DNA of 64,000 nucleotides, taken from CAVTWD01 sp963738325 (lineage in GTDB: Bacteria; Actinomycetota; Acidimicrobiia; Acidimicrobiales; Ilumatobacteraceae). Positions 9,682 through 18,475 of the stretch are shown here, one piece after another. The stretch is taken from contig CAVTWD010000008.1 of NCBI GenBank assembly GCA_963738325.1, positions 485,896-549,895 on the forward strand. Reading direction: 5' to 3'. A model generated the notes under the pieces. That model was given only the letters and a program-made list of their open reading frames with translations, ran no database searches and was not told where the DNA came from. Numbering within the stretch: position 1 is the stretch's first letter; every line of letters begins with the position of its first letter. The position numbers were made by a program, and so were the translations under genes.

Positions 9682-9766
9682 GGCGGTCTCCTTCGACGGC
9701 TCAGATGCGCCGAGACTCTAGAGGCGACGGAAAACGCCAGAGGGGGGACGCTCCTTCCTCGATCGT

Positions 9767-10085
9767 TCACCCCTGATACGGGTCGTCGCCGGACAGCGGC
9801 AGGCTCCACCACTCGGCCGGCGAACCGACGCTGGCCCACTCCTCGAACGGGTAGATGCAGTTGACCGGGCAGGCGGGCAGGCACTTGTCGCAGCCCGAGC
9901 ACAGCTCGGGGATGATCACGACATCGGCCCCGTAGTTGAAGATGGCCCCGAACTGCGGGAGGGCAGTGCCGCAGGCAGGCGTCGCAGTTGATGCATTCGG
10001 CCATCTCGATCCGCAGCGGCGGGTTTCGCCACTTCGGGTTGCGCTGCCGGGTGCTGATGCGTTCGAGACGGGTCGGCGCCGCCAC
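9767..10085 (-). CDS. Ferredoxin-like protein with two 4Fe-4S cluster motifs, one frameshift
   Basis: A small dicluster ferredoxin of about 105 residues. The first cysteine set reads ECINCDACLRHC and the second ELCSGCDKCLPACPVNC followed by IYPFEEW. The two sets lie in adjacent frames with an indel near 9975. A GTG at 10085 (MAAPTRLERISTRQRNPKW) is the likely start. An electron-transfer role is inferred from the clusters; the partner is unknown. It is divergent from a TetR regulator, with a 16-bp inverted repeat in the 55-bp gap. Confidence 0.75.
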
Positions 10086-10104
10086 CGCGGCAGCCTTCCG
10101 CGCA

Positions 10105-10120
10105 TTGACCCTGCGGTCAA
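10105..10120. promoter_or_regulatory. Inverted repeat between ferredoxin and TetR gene (candidate TetR operator)
   Basis: TTGACC-CTGC-GGTCAA is a perfect 6+6 inverted repeat centred in the gap between the divergent starts at 10085 and 10141. The size, symmetry and position fit autoregulation by the adjacent TetR-type protein. Confidence 0.5.
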
Positions 10121-10140
10121 GGACGGGCTTGACTTTGCCC

Positions 10141-10767
10141 GTGCCTGCTGACGGCGCCCGACGTCACACCGACCAGGGCCAGCAACGCAAAGAGGAGCTG
10201 CTGGCCCACGCCACCGCGCTCTTCGCCGTCGCGGGGGTATGCCAACACGCGGGTCATCGACATCTGCAAAGGCGCCGGCGTCTCGAAGGGGCTGTTCTAC
10301 TGGTACTTCGACAACAAAGAGGCGCTGTTCGCGGAGCTGGTCCGGTCGATGCGAGCGCAGCTCGAGCGGGCCAGGGCCGAGGCCGTGGACCCGTCGGCCG
10401 ACGCCCTCACCCGCCTGCGCCAAGCGGTGGAGTCCTCGGTCCGCTTCATCGCCGAGCCACGCGGAGTTCTTCCGCGTCGTTCGCATGGAGCGCCGAGAGC
10501 CGACCGTCTCGGCCCTGCTGCGCGAAGCCGCCGACGCCGACGTCGCCGGAGTGGCCGCCCTCGTCGATCAAGCCCAGGGCGCCGGGCTCATCACCGCCAC
10601 CGAGCCTCCGCTGCTCCTGGCGCACGGCGTCGTGGGCGCCGTCACCACGTTCTCGCAGGCCCACCGGGCGGGGAAGGTGGCCGCCGACGTCGACCACCTG
10701 GCCCCGGCCGTAGGGGGATGGGTGGTCCGCGCCCTCGGCGGGCGCAACAGCCGGACGGCGACGAGCA
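10141..10767 (+). CDS. TetR/AcrR family transcriptional regulator, frameshifted
   Basis: The N-terminal TetR DNA-binding domain is clear: KEELLAHATALFAVAG, then ANTRVIDICKGAGVSKGLFYWYFDNKEALFAEL, the standard helix-turn-helix with the FYWYF turn. This is followed by an all-helical ligand domain (FFRVVRMERREPTVSALLREA). Frame changes occur near 10235, 10320 and 10455. The GTG at 10141 is chosen because the frame is open from there. The 3' end is approximate, because the frame runs antisense into the next gene. Probably controls the divergent ferredoxin. Confidence 0.75.
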
Positions 10768-10771
10768 CAGC

Positions 10772-11891
10772 TCAGGCGCGGCGAGTCCGCTGCGGCGGCT
10801 GCCGATGGGGAGCCGCCAGCTCGACCGGCCGGCCCACACCAACCATCCGAGCGCTCCGGCGGGGATCTCGGCCAGGTAGACGAAGGCGGAGAACAACAAC
10901 ACCGCGGCCGTCACCGTCGCGGGATCGCCGCCCGCCGCGACGAGGTACGCGGCGATGCCCGCTTGCACGAAGCCCAACCCGCCCGGGGTGACCGAGACGT
11001 TCGACAGCACCCGGCCGACGGCGTACCCGGCGAGCACCTCGGCCCAACCGAGATGGTTGGGGACGGGAGGCAGCACCGCCAGGCACAGGAGCAGCAGCAG
11101 GTACTGCGTCACGTTGTAGACCACGATCCACACGGTGAGGGCGACCCACTGCTCGGCAATGAGCGCCTGGCTCTCGTGACGGAACTCGACGAAACGCTGC
11201 TCGAAGCCGTGCAGAGGGCCGCGCCTCGCTATCCTCCCGAGCCGGTTCAGCACCCGTTCGACGAGGCGTCCGACGCTCGCCGCCAGCGCGTCGCTGCGCA
11301 ACACGAGCCAGAACCCGCCGACGGCGGCGAGGACGATGGCCACGCCGAGGACGGCGACGACGAGCACCGCGACAGTCGCCTCCCGTGTGAAGCAGAGGAC
11401 CACCAGTGCGAGCACCGGCAAGGCGAGCTTGGCGAAGACGTTCCACACGCCCGGAGACGAGGATGGAGCGGGTCGTCTCGACCGGCCCGAACCCCCACGA
11501 GCCGTACATCAGATACGTCGCCCCCACGCCCGCGGCACCGCCGAAGGGCAGCACGTTCGACACCGCGCTGGACGAGAGGTTGGCCACGAACGCCTGGGGA
11601 TGGGTGAGGCCCGGCAACGAGTGCGTGAGCACGCCCGTGTAGGTGCAGATGTTGACGAACCACGCCACCGTGAGCAGGCCCACCTGCCATGCCTGAGCCG
11701 GTCGAGGACGTCCCAGACCTGGGCGTAGCTGCTCCCGGTGATCCTCCGGGAGGACGACGACGAAGATGCCGACGACGACCCCGACCGACAGCAGGATCTC
11801 GATCGCCCAGCGGAGGCGGGACTTGGGCGATCGGGAGACGGCCGTCGGGGCCGGAGTGCGTCTCGACGGGCTTCGTCGCCACGTCCTTCAC
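10772..11891 (-). CDS. Flippase-like membrane protein (UPF0104 / lysylphosphatidylglycerol-synthase TM region), frameshifted
   Basis: A multi-pass membrane protein of the AglD/UPF0104 type. Recognisable segments are WFVNICTYTGVLTHSLPGLTH, NLSSSAVSNVLPFGGAAGVG (a family hallmark, SSN.LP.GGA), LALPVLALVVLCF and VTPGGLGFVQAGIAAYLVA (the G.G..E/Q motif). The GTG start at 11891 overlaps the PIG-L stop by four bases, so the two are translationally coupled. Frame changes near 11800 and 11445 break the frame and the C-terminus is approximate. Family members move or modify lipid-linked sugars or carry the membrane part of MprF; pairing with PIG-L and GT4 suggests lipid-linked glycan transport. Confidence 0.7.
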
Positions 11892-12732
11892 GGCAGCCCG
11901 ACGAAGATGTCGTGGTCGAGGCCGCTCACCGGACGCGCCGCGACGGACGAACCACTCCTGGCCGAAGGCGAGGGCGGAAGTAGTCGTCGGGCAGCGAGGC
12001 GAACACAGCCAGGCTCCGCGTCGTGTCCCAACCTCCGCGCTCGTGGCTTGGCTGGCGTGGGCCGCCATGGCCGCGTCGCTTGCGGTCGAGCTGGGCCGAG
12101 ACGTCGACCACCGTGGTGATCTCGGCCTCGGGGAGGTACCAGGCGTCGAAGCGACTCGGGCCGGAAGTCGGCCCCGAAGCTCGTAGCCGAGGGCGGCGCC
12201 AGCTCGGCGCCGGCCTGCAGCAGCTCGCGGCTCACGGTGGCCTCGAGCACGACGGGCGTGCCGGCCAGTTCGGCGGCGCGGAGCGCCGACACGGTGGACC
12301 TGGACGTGGTCGGGGTGGCCGTAGCCGCCGAAACGGTCGTACATGGTGAGCACGTCGGCCCGCTCCTCACGCAGCACGTCGGCCAGCGCGCTCGGCGGCC
12401 TCGTCGACGTCCGCGCGCCGAGAACGCACCGTCGGCCAGGTGCCCGTGGACGGGGCCGGATCCGCTGTCGCCGTAGCCGAGGAAGACCACCGCTGCTCGA
12501 CGCCGAGGATGGCGGCCGCCGCCTCGGCCTCGGCCGCGGCCGCTGCGCCAAAGGCCGGAGCGCTTCGCCCGCAACGCCGTGGGCCCGAGGGTCGGCGTCG
12601 CCCGGCTTCTCCGTCGGTGGCGAACACGGCGACCACGCGGTGGCCGGCGTCGGCCGCCTTTGCCATCACTCCGGCCGTGAGCAGGGCCTCGTCGTCGGGG
12701 TGGGCGTGGAACGTGACCAGGGTGTGGGACAT
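11888..12732 (-). CDS. PIG-L/LmbE family zinc N-deacetylase, frameshifted
   Basis: A PIG-L-type deacetylase (GlcNAc-PI, GlcNAc-Ins or related amide). The zinc motifs are FHAHPDDEALLTAG at the N-terminus (ATG 12732) and GYGHPDHVQVH about 135 residues later; both sets of metal ligands are present. The frame changes at least four times, but the blocks are collinear and end SGLDHDIFVGLP. It overlaps the flippase-like gene by GTGA and is divergent, by about 98 bp, from a GT4 glycosyltransferase. GT4 plus PIG-L is the enzyme order of the mycothiol (MshA/MshB) and GPI (PIG-A/PIG-L) routes, but neither assignment can be proven from the broken sequence. Confidence 0.75.
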
Positions 12733-12830
12733 GGTGGCCGGCGCATGGCACGCCGCCGTGGGGTGGGCCGAGGGACGGGTCAAGGTTAGGCTGTGCCGGT
12801 TGACCCGTCTGCTGATGCGCCACCCCCGCC

Positions 12831-14047
12831 TTGAAGGTCCTGCTCGCGTCGGATTGCTACGTCCCGCGGCTCGGCGGCATCGAGGTGCAGGTCCACGAGC
12901 TCGGGCCGACAGCTCGCCGCGGCCGGGCACACGTCGAGGTGGTGACGCCGTTCCCCGGTCCGACACCGTCGTCGACGGCATCCAGGTCCACCGCCTCGGC
13001 GAGCCGCTGCTGCCCCTCGACGTGCCGTTCACGCCGGCGCACGTTCCGCAAGACCGAGCGGATCCTGCGCGACGGCGCACTACGACGTGGCCCACTTCCA
13101 CGGTGGCGTCGTCTCGCCCTTCGCCTTCGGTGGCGCCTACCTGAGCCAGCGGCTCGGCATCGCGACGGTGATGACCTCGCACTGCGTCTGGAACCGGACG
13201 CAACTGGTGTTCCGGCTGCTCGACCGCTCCTTCAACTGGAAGGCGTGGCCGGTGCTGTTCTCCGGGGTGAGCGACCTGGCTGCGTCGGAGATCCGGGGCG
13301 TCGTCGGCCAGGGCCGCCGGGTGCTCGTGCTGCCGAACGGCATCGATGCCGCGCGACGTGGCGGGTCGAGCACGCCGATCGCGATCCCGGGGATGGTCAC
13401 CCTCGTGTCGGTCATGCGCTTCGCGCCTCGCAAACGCCCGCTGCCGCTGCTGCGGATGCTGGCCCACGCTCCGCCAGCGGGCTCCGAAAGGCCTCGACGT
13501 GCGGCTCGTCCTCGTCGGCGAGGGTGGGCAGGAGAAGGCGATGCGGGCCACGATCGAGCGCCTCGGGCTGCCGGGGCGCCGTGACCTTCCGGGTCGGCTC
13601 GACCACGACGCCATCCGCGAGCTCTATGCGTCGGCGGACGTCTATGTCGCGCCGGCCAACCTGGAGTCCTTCGGCCTGGCGGCCCTCGAGGCCCGCTGCG
13701 CCGGCCTACCCGTGGTGGCGAAGGCGCAGACGGGCATCCGGGAGTTCGTCGAGCACGGGCAGGAGGGGTTGCTGGCCGCCAACGACCACCAGTTCGTCGA
13801 CCAGGTCCTGTCCCTGGTCCGCGACCCCGAGTCCTGCGGGCCAAGATCGCCGCCTTCAATGCCGTCGACGCCGGCGCGCTGCGAATGGCCCGAGGTCGTC
13901 CAGCTCACCTTGGACGGCTACCGCCAGGCGGCCGAGCTCGTCGGCAGGGCCCTCGGCGCGGGCACTGAACCTCGACGATCGGGCTGCCTGCGTAGCCCCG
14001 CAGCGGCACGACGTCCGGCCCGGGTGATCAGCAACGCCACGCCGTAG
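12831..14047 (+). CDS. Glycosyltransferase family 4 (GT-B), frameshifted
   Basis: A GT-B retaining glycosyltransferase. The N-terminus reads KVLLASDCYVPRLGGIEVQV, with the acceptor-site GGIE typical of PimB/PIG-A-like enzymes. The middle has VAHFHGGVVSPFAFGGAYL and VMTSHCVWNRTQ. The C-terminal Rossmann part has SVMRFAPRKRP, RLVLVGEGGQE and the donor-binding motif ANLESFGLAALEARCAGLPVV, whose ESFG-x(4)-E pattern binds the nucleotide sugar. A TTG at 12831 is the only start in the right frame. At least five frame changes occur. The end is uncertain and its frame overlaps the convergent PAP2 gene. Divergent from PIG-L; likely a joint glycolipid or glycoside pathway. Confidence 0.8.
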
Positions 14048-14820
14048 CCGATGGCCATGATGATCGCTCCGCCCACCGCGTCGAGGAAGTAGTGGTTGGC
14101 CGTGACGACCACGGCGAAGACCGTGGCCACGGGCACCAGCAACACCACGACCTTCATCACCCGTGTGCGCACGAGCCCGAAGGTCGACATCGTCACCCAC
14201 AGGGCCCAACCGCAGTGGAGGCTGGGCATGGCCGCGAACTGGTTCGACACCTTCTCCATGGCGGAATCGTTGAACGACCAGAGGGTCGGGTACTGCTTGA
14301 GGGTGTCGACGAATCCGTAGACGGCGTGGCCGAGGTGCACGTCGAGCAGGCGCGGCGGCATCAAGGGGAAGAAGCGGAACCCGATGAGGCCGAGCAGCGT
14401 GCCCACCGCGAGCACGTTGCGCCAGAACGGATACCAGTCGGGACGCCGTCGATAGAGCCACACGAGCGTGCCGAGGGTCGTGATCACGTAGCCGGCGCCG
14501 TAGAAGTAGTTGGCCGTCACGAGCACCCAGCGGTCGTCGAGGAAGAGGCGTTGCATCTGGTACTCGACGTTCATGCCGAGCCAGCGCTGCCATTCCATGA
14601 TCTTCAGGGCATGGTCGTAGGCGACCCCAGCCCCGGACTTGGTGATGTCTCGGGTGCTCTCGTAGAAGACGTACAGGGAGCCCGTGATGAGCAGCTCGCG
14701 CCACCAGCGCAAGCGGTGGCCCGTGACGAGTCGTGAGCGCCCCCCGGGCGACGGCGCGACGGCGACGGCACTCGGAGCCGCTTCGGTCGCAGCAGTCGTC
14801 TCGTCCACCACCACCCTCAC
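13918..14820 (-). CDS. PAP2 family membrane enzyme, Aur1/inositolphosphotransferase-like
   Basis: An intact-frame protein of 300 residues with about six membrane spans. It has the PAP2 signature in the Aur1-type spacing: RFFPLMPPRLL, then AAMPSLHCGWALW (C2 Ser/His), then VVTANHYFLDAVGG (C3 His/Asp). The LMPPR segment before the second motif is the mark of the inositolphosphorylceramide-synthase/Aur1-Ipt1 subgroup; bacterial members use phospholipid head groups or phosphatases. The GTG/ATG start near 14820 is followed by an alanine-rich cytosolic leader of about 35 residues. The last 50 bp overlap the convergent GT4 frame, probably because one of the two stops is hidden by an indel. Context suggests an inositol-lipid or glycolipid substrate. 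Confidence 0.75.
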   Translation of the reverse strand: MRVVVDETTAATEAAPSAVAVAPSPGGRSRLVTGHRLRWWRELLITGSLYVFYESTRDITKSGAGVAYDHALKIMEWQRWLGMNVEYQMQRLFLDDRWVLVTANYFYGAGYVITTLGTLVWLYRRRPDWYPFWRNVLAVGTLLGLIGFRFFPLMPPRLLDVHLGHAVYGFVDTLKQYPTLWSFNDSAMEKVSNQFAAMPSLHCGWALWVTMSTFGLVRTRVMKVVVLLVPVATVFAVVVTANHYFLDAVGGAIIMAIGYGVALLITRAGRRAAAGLRRQPDRRGSVPAPRALPTSSAAWR

Positions 14821-14912
14821 TCGTCGCCAGCTGCCGCCCTCCGCGGCTCATGCATCTTAGGGAACAAAGGTGGCCTTCCCCCCTTCATTCGCCGGTCTCT
14901 TTCCCCCCTTGG

Positions 14913-14990
14913 CTAGTAGTCGATTCCCTTCCTGGCCGCCACCCCCGGCGGCTCATCGACGGCCGGGCGTTCATCCGGCGCACTCGTCAT
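14913..14990 (-). CDS. Possible 25-residue peptide overlapping the btuD stop
   Basis: An ATG overlaps the btuD stop (ATGA at 14987-14990) and opens a 25-codon frame (MTSAPDERPAVDEPPGVAARK...) ending TAG at 14913. The spacing is that of a coupled gene. The peptide has no recognisable domain and could be chance or the start of a truncated fourth btu-operon gene. Confidence 0.25.
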   Translation of the reverse strand: MTSAPDERPAVDEPPGVAARKGIDY

Positions 14991-15759
14991 CGCACCGGCA
15001 CCACCACGAGCCGCCCTCCCTCGTGCAGCACCCGGACCCGGGCGCGATAGTGGTTGGCGATCAGCTCCTCGGTCAGCACTTGCTCGGCCGGGCCCGGACA
15101 CCACGACGCGGCCGCCGTCCAGCAACGCCATGCGGTCGGCGTACTGGCCCGCCACGGCGAGGTCGTGCATCGTGGAGAGGACGGTCAGGTTGTTGGCGAC
15201 GCGGAGCTGGTCCACGAGCTCGAGCACGTCCTGCTGATGGCCGACGTCGAGGGCGGTGGTGGGCTCGTCGAGCAACAGCACCGGGGCGGCCTGCGCGAGT
15301 GCACGGGCGATGATGACGCGCTGGCGCTCACCTCCCGACAGCGTCGACACGAAGCGATCGGCCATGGCGGCCAGATCGAGCTGTTCGAGGGCGGCCTCGC
15401 GCGGCGGCGACGTCCGACGGGCCTTCCATCGCCAGCGGACGGAGATGGGGTGTGCGCCCCAGCATCACGTAGTCGCGGACGCTGAGCCCAGGCGGCACCA
15501 CCGGGGCCTGCGGGACGAGGGCCACGAGCCGCGACCACTCGCGGCGGCGCAGCTCGCTCGTCGCCCGGCCGCCCAGCTCGACGCGCCCCTGCCCCCGGAC
15601 CAGCCCCGCGAGCACCCGCAGCAGCGTGGTCTTGCCGCCCCCGTTCGGTCCGACGATCGTGACCCACTCGCCGCCGTCGACGGTGAGCTCGAGCTGGTCC
15701 AGCACGGCCCGGCTTCCGTACCGGACGGTCACGTCCTTGGCCACGATGTCGAGGCTCAC
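14987..15759 (-). CDS. btuD: Corrinoid ABC transporter ATP-binding protein, two frameshifts
   Basis: The ATPase of a FecCDE/BtuCD-type importer. It has Walker A IVGPNGGGKTTLLRVLAG, the Q-loop in ALVPQAPVVPPGLSVRDYV, the ABC signature STLSGGERQRVIIARAL and Walker B VLLLDEPTTALDVGHQ. The switch histidine is in STMHDLAVAGQYAD. The expected tail (VLHEGGRLVVVPVR) is recovered one frame over. Frame changes fall near 15410 and 15100. The GTG start at 15759 overlaps the btuC stop (GTGA). It is last of btuF-btuC-btuD, all downstream of a cobalamin riboswitch, which fixes the substrate class as cobalamin or another corrinoid. Confidence 0.9.
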
Positions 15760-16812
15760 TGGATCGACCGCCGGCTCGTGCGCAGGACGAGGATGAAGAA
15801 CGGCGCTCCGAAGAAGGCGGTCACCACGCCGATGGGCAGCTCGGCCGGTGCCGAGCGCGGTGCGAGCGACGAGGTCGGCCAGCGTGAGGAAGGCGGCCCC
15901 GAACAGCACCGACAACGGCAGCACGACGCGGTAGCTGTGGCCGGCGACGAGCCGGACGGTGTGCGGCACGATGATCCCGACGAAGCCGATCAGCCCGCTG
16001 ACCGAGACCGCGGCCGCGGTCGCAAGGGAGGCGACGACGACCACCAGCAGCCGGGTCCGTTCCGGATTCAGGCCGAGGGACGCCGCTTCCTCGTCGCCGA
16101 CGGCGAGCACGTCGAGCTGGCGCCGGCAGCCGAGCAGCACGATGGTCGTGACGACGAAGTACGGCAGCACCATCCGCACCTCGCCCCAGCCCGCCGTGGT
16201 CAGCCGGCCGAGGATCCACGAGTACACCTTGCGGATGTCGTCGGTGTTGCGCTGCAGGACGAAGGTCTGCAGCGCGGTGACGAAGCTCGCCACTGCCACT
16301 CCGGCGAGCAGGAGTGACGCGGCCGAGCCGAGCCGCCCGCCCGCCGCGCCCACTGCGTAGGCGAGGAACACCGCGACCATCGCGCCGACGAAGGCGGCCA
16401 CCGGCACGAGGCCGTCCGACGCCCCGTTCACGAGCGCCAGCGTGGCCCCGAAGCCGGCTCCCGCTGCCGCGCCGAGCAGGTATGGGTCGGCCAGCGGGTT
16501 GCGGAACACCCCTTGGTAGGCGCCGCCCGACACCGAGAGCATGGCCCCGACGACGAGCCCGAGCACGACCCTCGGGAACCGGAGGTCCCACACGATGGCG
16601 GCCTCGCGGACGTCGAGCCCCGAGTGCACGTGGAGCAACGGCACGTGGCTCAGCACCTCGGTCAGGACCGCCTTCGCCGGGATGTCGACCGCTCCGATGG
16701 TCAGCCCCAGCACCGTCGCCAGGATCACCAACGCCACGCCGACGCCAAGCCATCCCAGGCTCACCCGCGACGCGGGTCGGACAGCGGGGACAGGCCCGGC
16801 GACGGCGGTCAT
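15756..16812 (-). CDS. btuC: Corrinoid ABC transporter permease, one frameshift
   Basis: A FecCD-family permease with about ten membrane segments. Conserved pieces are WDLRFPRVVLGLVVGAMLSVSG and VFRNPLADPYLLGAAAGAGFG, the standard FRNPLA.P..LG motif. They are followed by SGLIGFVGIIVPHTVRL, the cytoplasmic loop that docks on the ATPase. The main frame runs until about 15855; the last 30 residues (AFFGAPFFILVLRTSRR) follow in another frame to the stop at 15756-15758, so one indel is present. The ATG at 16812 overlaps the btuF stop (ATGA). Confidence 0.92.
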
Positions 16813-17789
16813 CCGCCCGGGAGCGCGGCGGCCGCGTGCACCGCGCTCGACAGCAACTCGACCACTCGGGGGCCCCAACGCGAAGCGATGTCGTCATCGA
16901 GCGCGACGACCCCGCCGTCGGTCACGGCCGTGAGGGTCGACCATCCCGGCCGGGCGGCCACCGTGGCGGCGGACTGCTTGCAGCACTTGGTGTCGGCCAG
17001 GAAGACGAGGTCCGGATTGGCCTCGACGATGTACTCCGCCGAGAGCTGCGGGTAGCCGGTGCCGGCGGAGTCGGCGGCGTCGGCGATGCTCTTGAGCCCC
17101 GCCAGCGCGAAGAGGCTTCCGATGAAGGTCTTCGAGGTCACGCTGTAGTACGTGTCGTCGAGCTCGTAGTAGTACGTCGCCGGCGTTGGCCGCTTCACCG
17201 CGCTGGCGGCGAGATCCGTCACCTTCGTCTTCAGGTCGGTGGCGGCCCGCTCGGCTTCGGTGGTGTGCCCGGTGGCCTGCCCGAGCTCGTTCAGCTGGCG
17301 GTAGGTGTCGTCGAGCCTGGAGGCGGCGTCCTGGACGAGCACAGGCACCTTGGCCGCGGCGAGACCCGCTTTGACCTTGGTGGCGTCGGAGACGACGACG
17401 AGGTCGGGGTGCTCGGCGAGGATCGCCTCCAGGTTGGGCGTGAAGCCGGAGAGGTTCGTCCTCGGCGCCTCCGGGGGGTAGTTCGACTGGTCGTCGACGG
17501 CGACGACCTGCGACCCGGCGCCCACGGCGTAGAGCATCTCGGTGGCGGTGGGCGACAACGACACGATGTGCGTCGGCCTCGCGGGGATGGTGACGGTGCC
17601 GTCGGGCGTCTTCACGCTCACCGGGAAGGCGGCCAGGGTGGTCGGCGCCGCGGTCGTGGCCGGCGCGGCAATGGTGGGCGCGGCAGTCGTGGGCGCCGCC
17701 GTGACCGTGGCCGCCGGGGCGCCCGTCGCCGTAGAGCCGCACGCGGCGAGCAACGCACACCCCGCCAGGGAGAAGACGGTTCGTCGCAT
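16809..17789 (-). CDS. btuF: Corrinoid ABC transporter substrate-binding lipoprotein
   Basis: An intact 326-residue lipoprotein. It has a short signal peptide with lipobox LLAAC (Cys17), then an Ala/Thr-rich linker of about 35 residues. A class III binding fold follows: RPTHIVSLSPTATEMLYAVGA, YPPEAPRTNLSGFTPNLEAILAEHPDLVV in the first lobe, and YIVEANPDLVFLADTKCCKQ in the second. The Cys-Cys pair in the second lobe is unusual. A strong AGGAGGA ribosome site precedes the ATG at 17789. It is the first gene behind the riboswitch, so corrinoid capture is the likely role; iron-siderophore binding is the alternative for this family. Confidence 0.92.
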   Translation of the reverse strand: MRRTVFSLAGCALLAACGSTATGAPAATVTAAPTTAAPTIAAPATTAAPTTLAAFPVSVKTPDGTVTIPARPTHIVSLSPTATEMLYAVGAGSQVVAVDDQSNYPPEAPRTNLSGFTPNLEAILAEHPDLVVVSDATKVKAGLAAAKVPVLVQDAASRLDDTYRQLNELGQATGHTTEAERAATDLKTKVTDLAASAVKRPTPATYYYELDDTYYSVTSKTFIGSLFALAGLKSIADAADSAGTGYPQLSAEYIVEANPDLVFLADTKCCKQSAATVAARPGWSTLTAVTDGGVVALDDDIASRWGPRVVELLSSAVHAAAALPGG

Positions 17790-17821
17790 GGCTGGTCCTC
17801 CTGTCGTTCGAGGGCTTCACC

Positions 17822-17998
17822 GTCGGACGACAGGGGCACCTGCCGGTCGAACCGCTCGTCCTCGAGAGCGTGTCTCGTCAGCCGGCCGGAGCAGGCGACC
17901 TGGCTCGCCCTCGAGGACCGAGGGACCACAGTTGCGGGACAGCGCCGGACTCGCACCGGACTTCGCTGCTACGGACGGACCGGGCAGCACGGTAGCAG
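17822..17998 (-). ncRNA. Cobalamin (AdoCbl) riboswitch
   Basis: Read on the minus strand, the leader of btuF contains the conserved cobalamin-riboswitch elements in order. These are AGTCCGGTGCGAGTCCGG, then CGCTGTCCCGCAACTGT, then the B12 box GAGCCAGGTCGCCTGC at 17891-17906. They sit about 100-200 nt before the btuF ATG, with GC-rich arms (TCCTCGAGGG) between them. This is a class-I-like aptamer in the expected place, and it predicts shut-off of btuFCD by adenosylcobalamin or a related corrinoid. The last 20-30 nt before the gene could pair as the expression platform. Confidence 0.9.
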
Positions 17999-18054
17999 GC
18001 GCGCCTTTTCCGCCCGATCAGACGCGGGCGGCGGGTCGAGATCGCGGCGTGCGG

Positions 18055-18432
18055 TCAGTCGGTGAGGGGCACGCAGTCCGAAATGCAACCGTTGGCGTTG
18101 GCCGCCGGCACCGCCGCGGCCCGGTGGAGCACGGCCTTCGTCGGACGCACCCGCACCGCCGCGTCCTCGCCGCTCACGGCACCGTCACCGTCGACGATGA
18201 GGCTGTAGCCGCCGGTCTCATAGGGGGCCCACACCAGGGAGACCAGCGGTCGTGCCCGGGTGTTGACCGCAGTGCTCCGGCCGATGGGCGCAACGAGCTC
18301 CTCCCCGTCCCAGGCCACCACCACCCCAACGGCATGAGGACGGCCGTCGCCGCTCACGGTGAGCAGGAAGGGGGCGGGGCCGAAGTCGACCATCGCCTCG
18401 CGGAGGCGCTCGAGGGAGACCGGCACGCTCAC
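18055..18432 (-). CDS. Pyridoxamine 5'-phosphate oxidase family (FMN-binding split barrel) protein
   Basis: A 125-residue protein from GTG at 18432 (SVPVSLERLREAMVDFGPAPFLLTVSGDGRPHAVGV). It has the split-barrel pattern: a first strand with FLLTVSGDGRPH, then a middle strand with NTRARPLVSLVW and the TGGYSLIVDGDGAV loop. This is the small PPOX/F420-binding type, about the expected 120-150 residues. Cofactor (FMN or F420) cannot be told from sequence. Just downstream of the btu riboswitch region but transcribed on its own. Confidence 0.7.
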   Translation of the reverse strand: MSVPVSLERLREAMVDFGPAPFLLTVSGDGRPHAVGVVVAWDGEELVAPIGRSTAVNTRARPLVSLVWAPYETGGYSLIVDGDGAVSGEDAAVRVRPTKAVLHRAAAVPAANANGCISDCVPLTD

Positions 18433-18475
18433 GCCGCGGAGCGTACCGCGGCCCGGCCGACCGGCCTCGCGCGAG

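Noticed and set aside
14987..17789. Assignment as a ferric-siderophore or heme importer
   Set aside because: FecCD-type proteins do not discriminate, but the cobalamin riboswitch upstream fixes the substrate class as a corrinoid.
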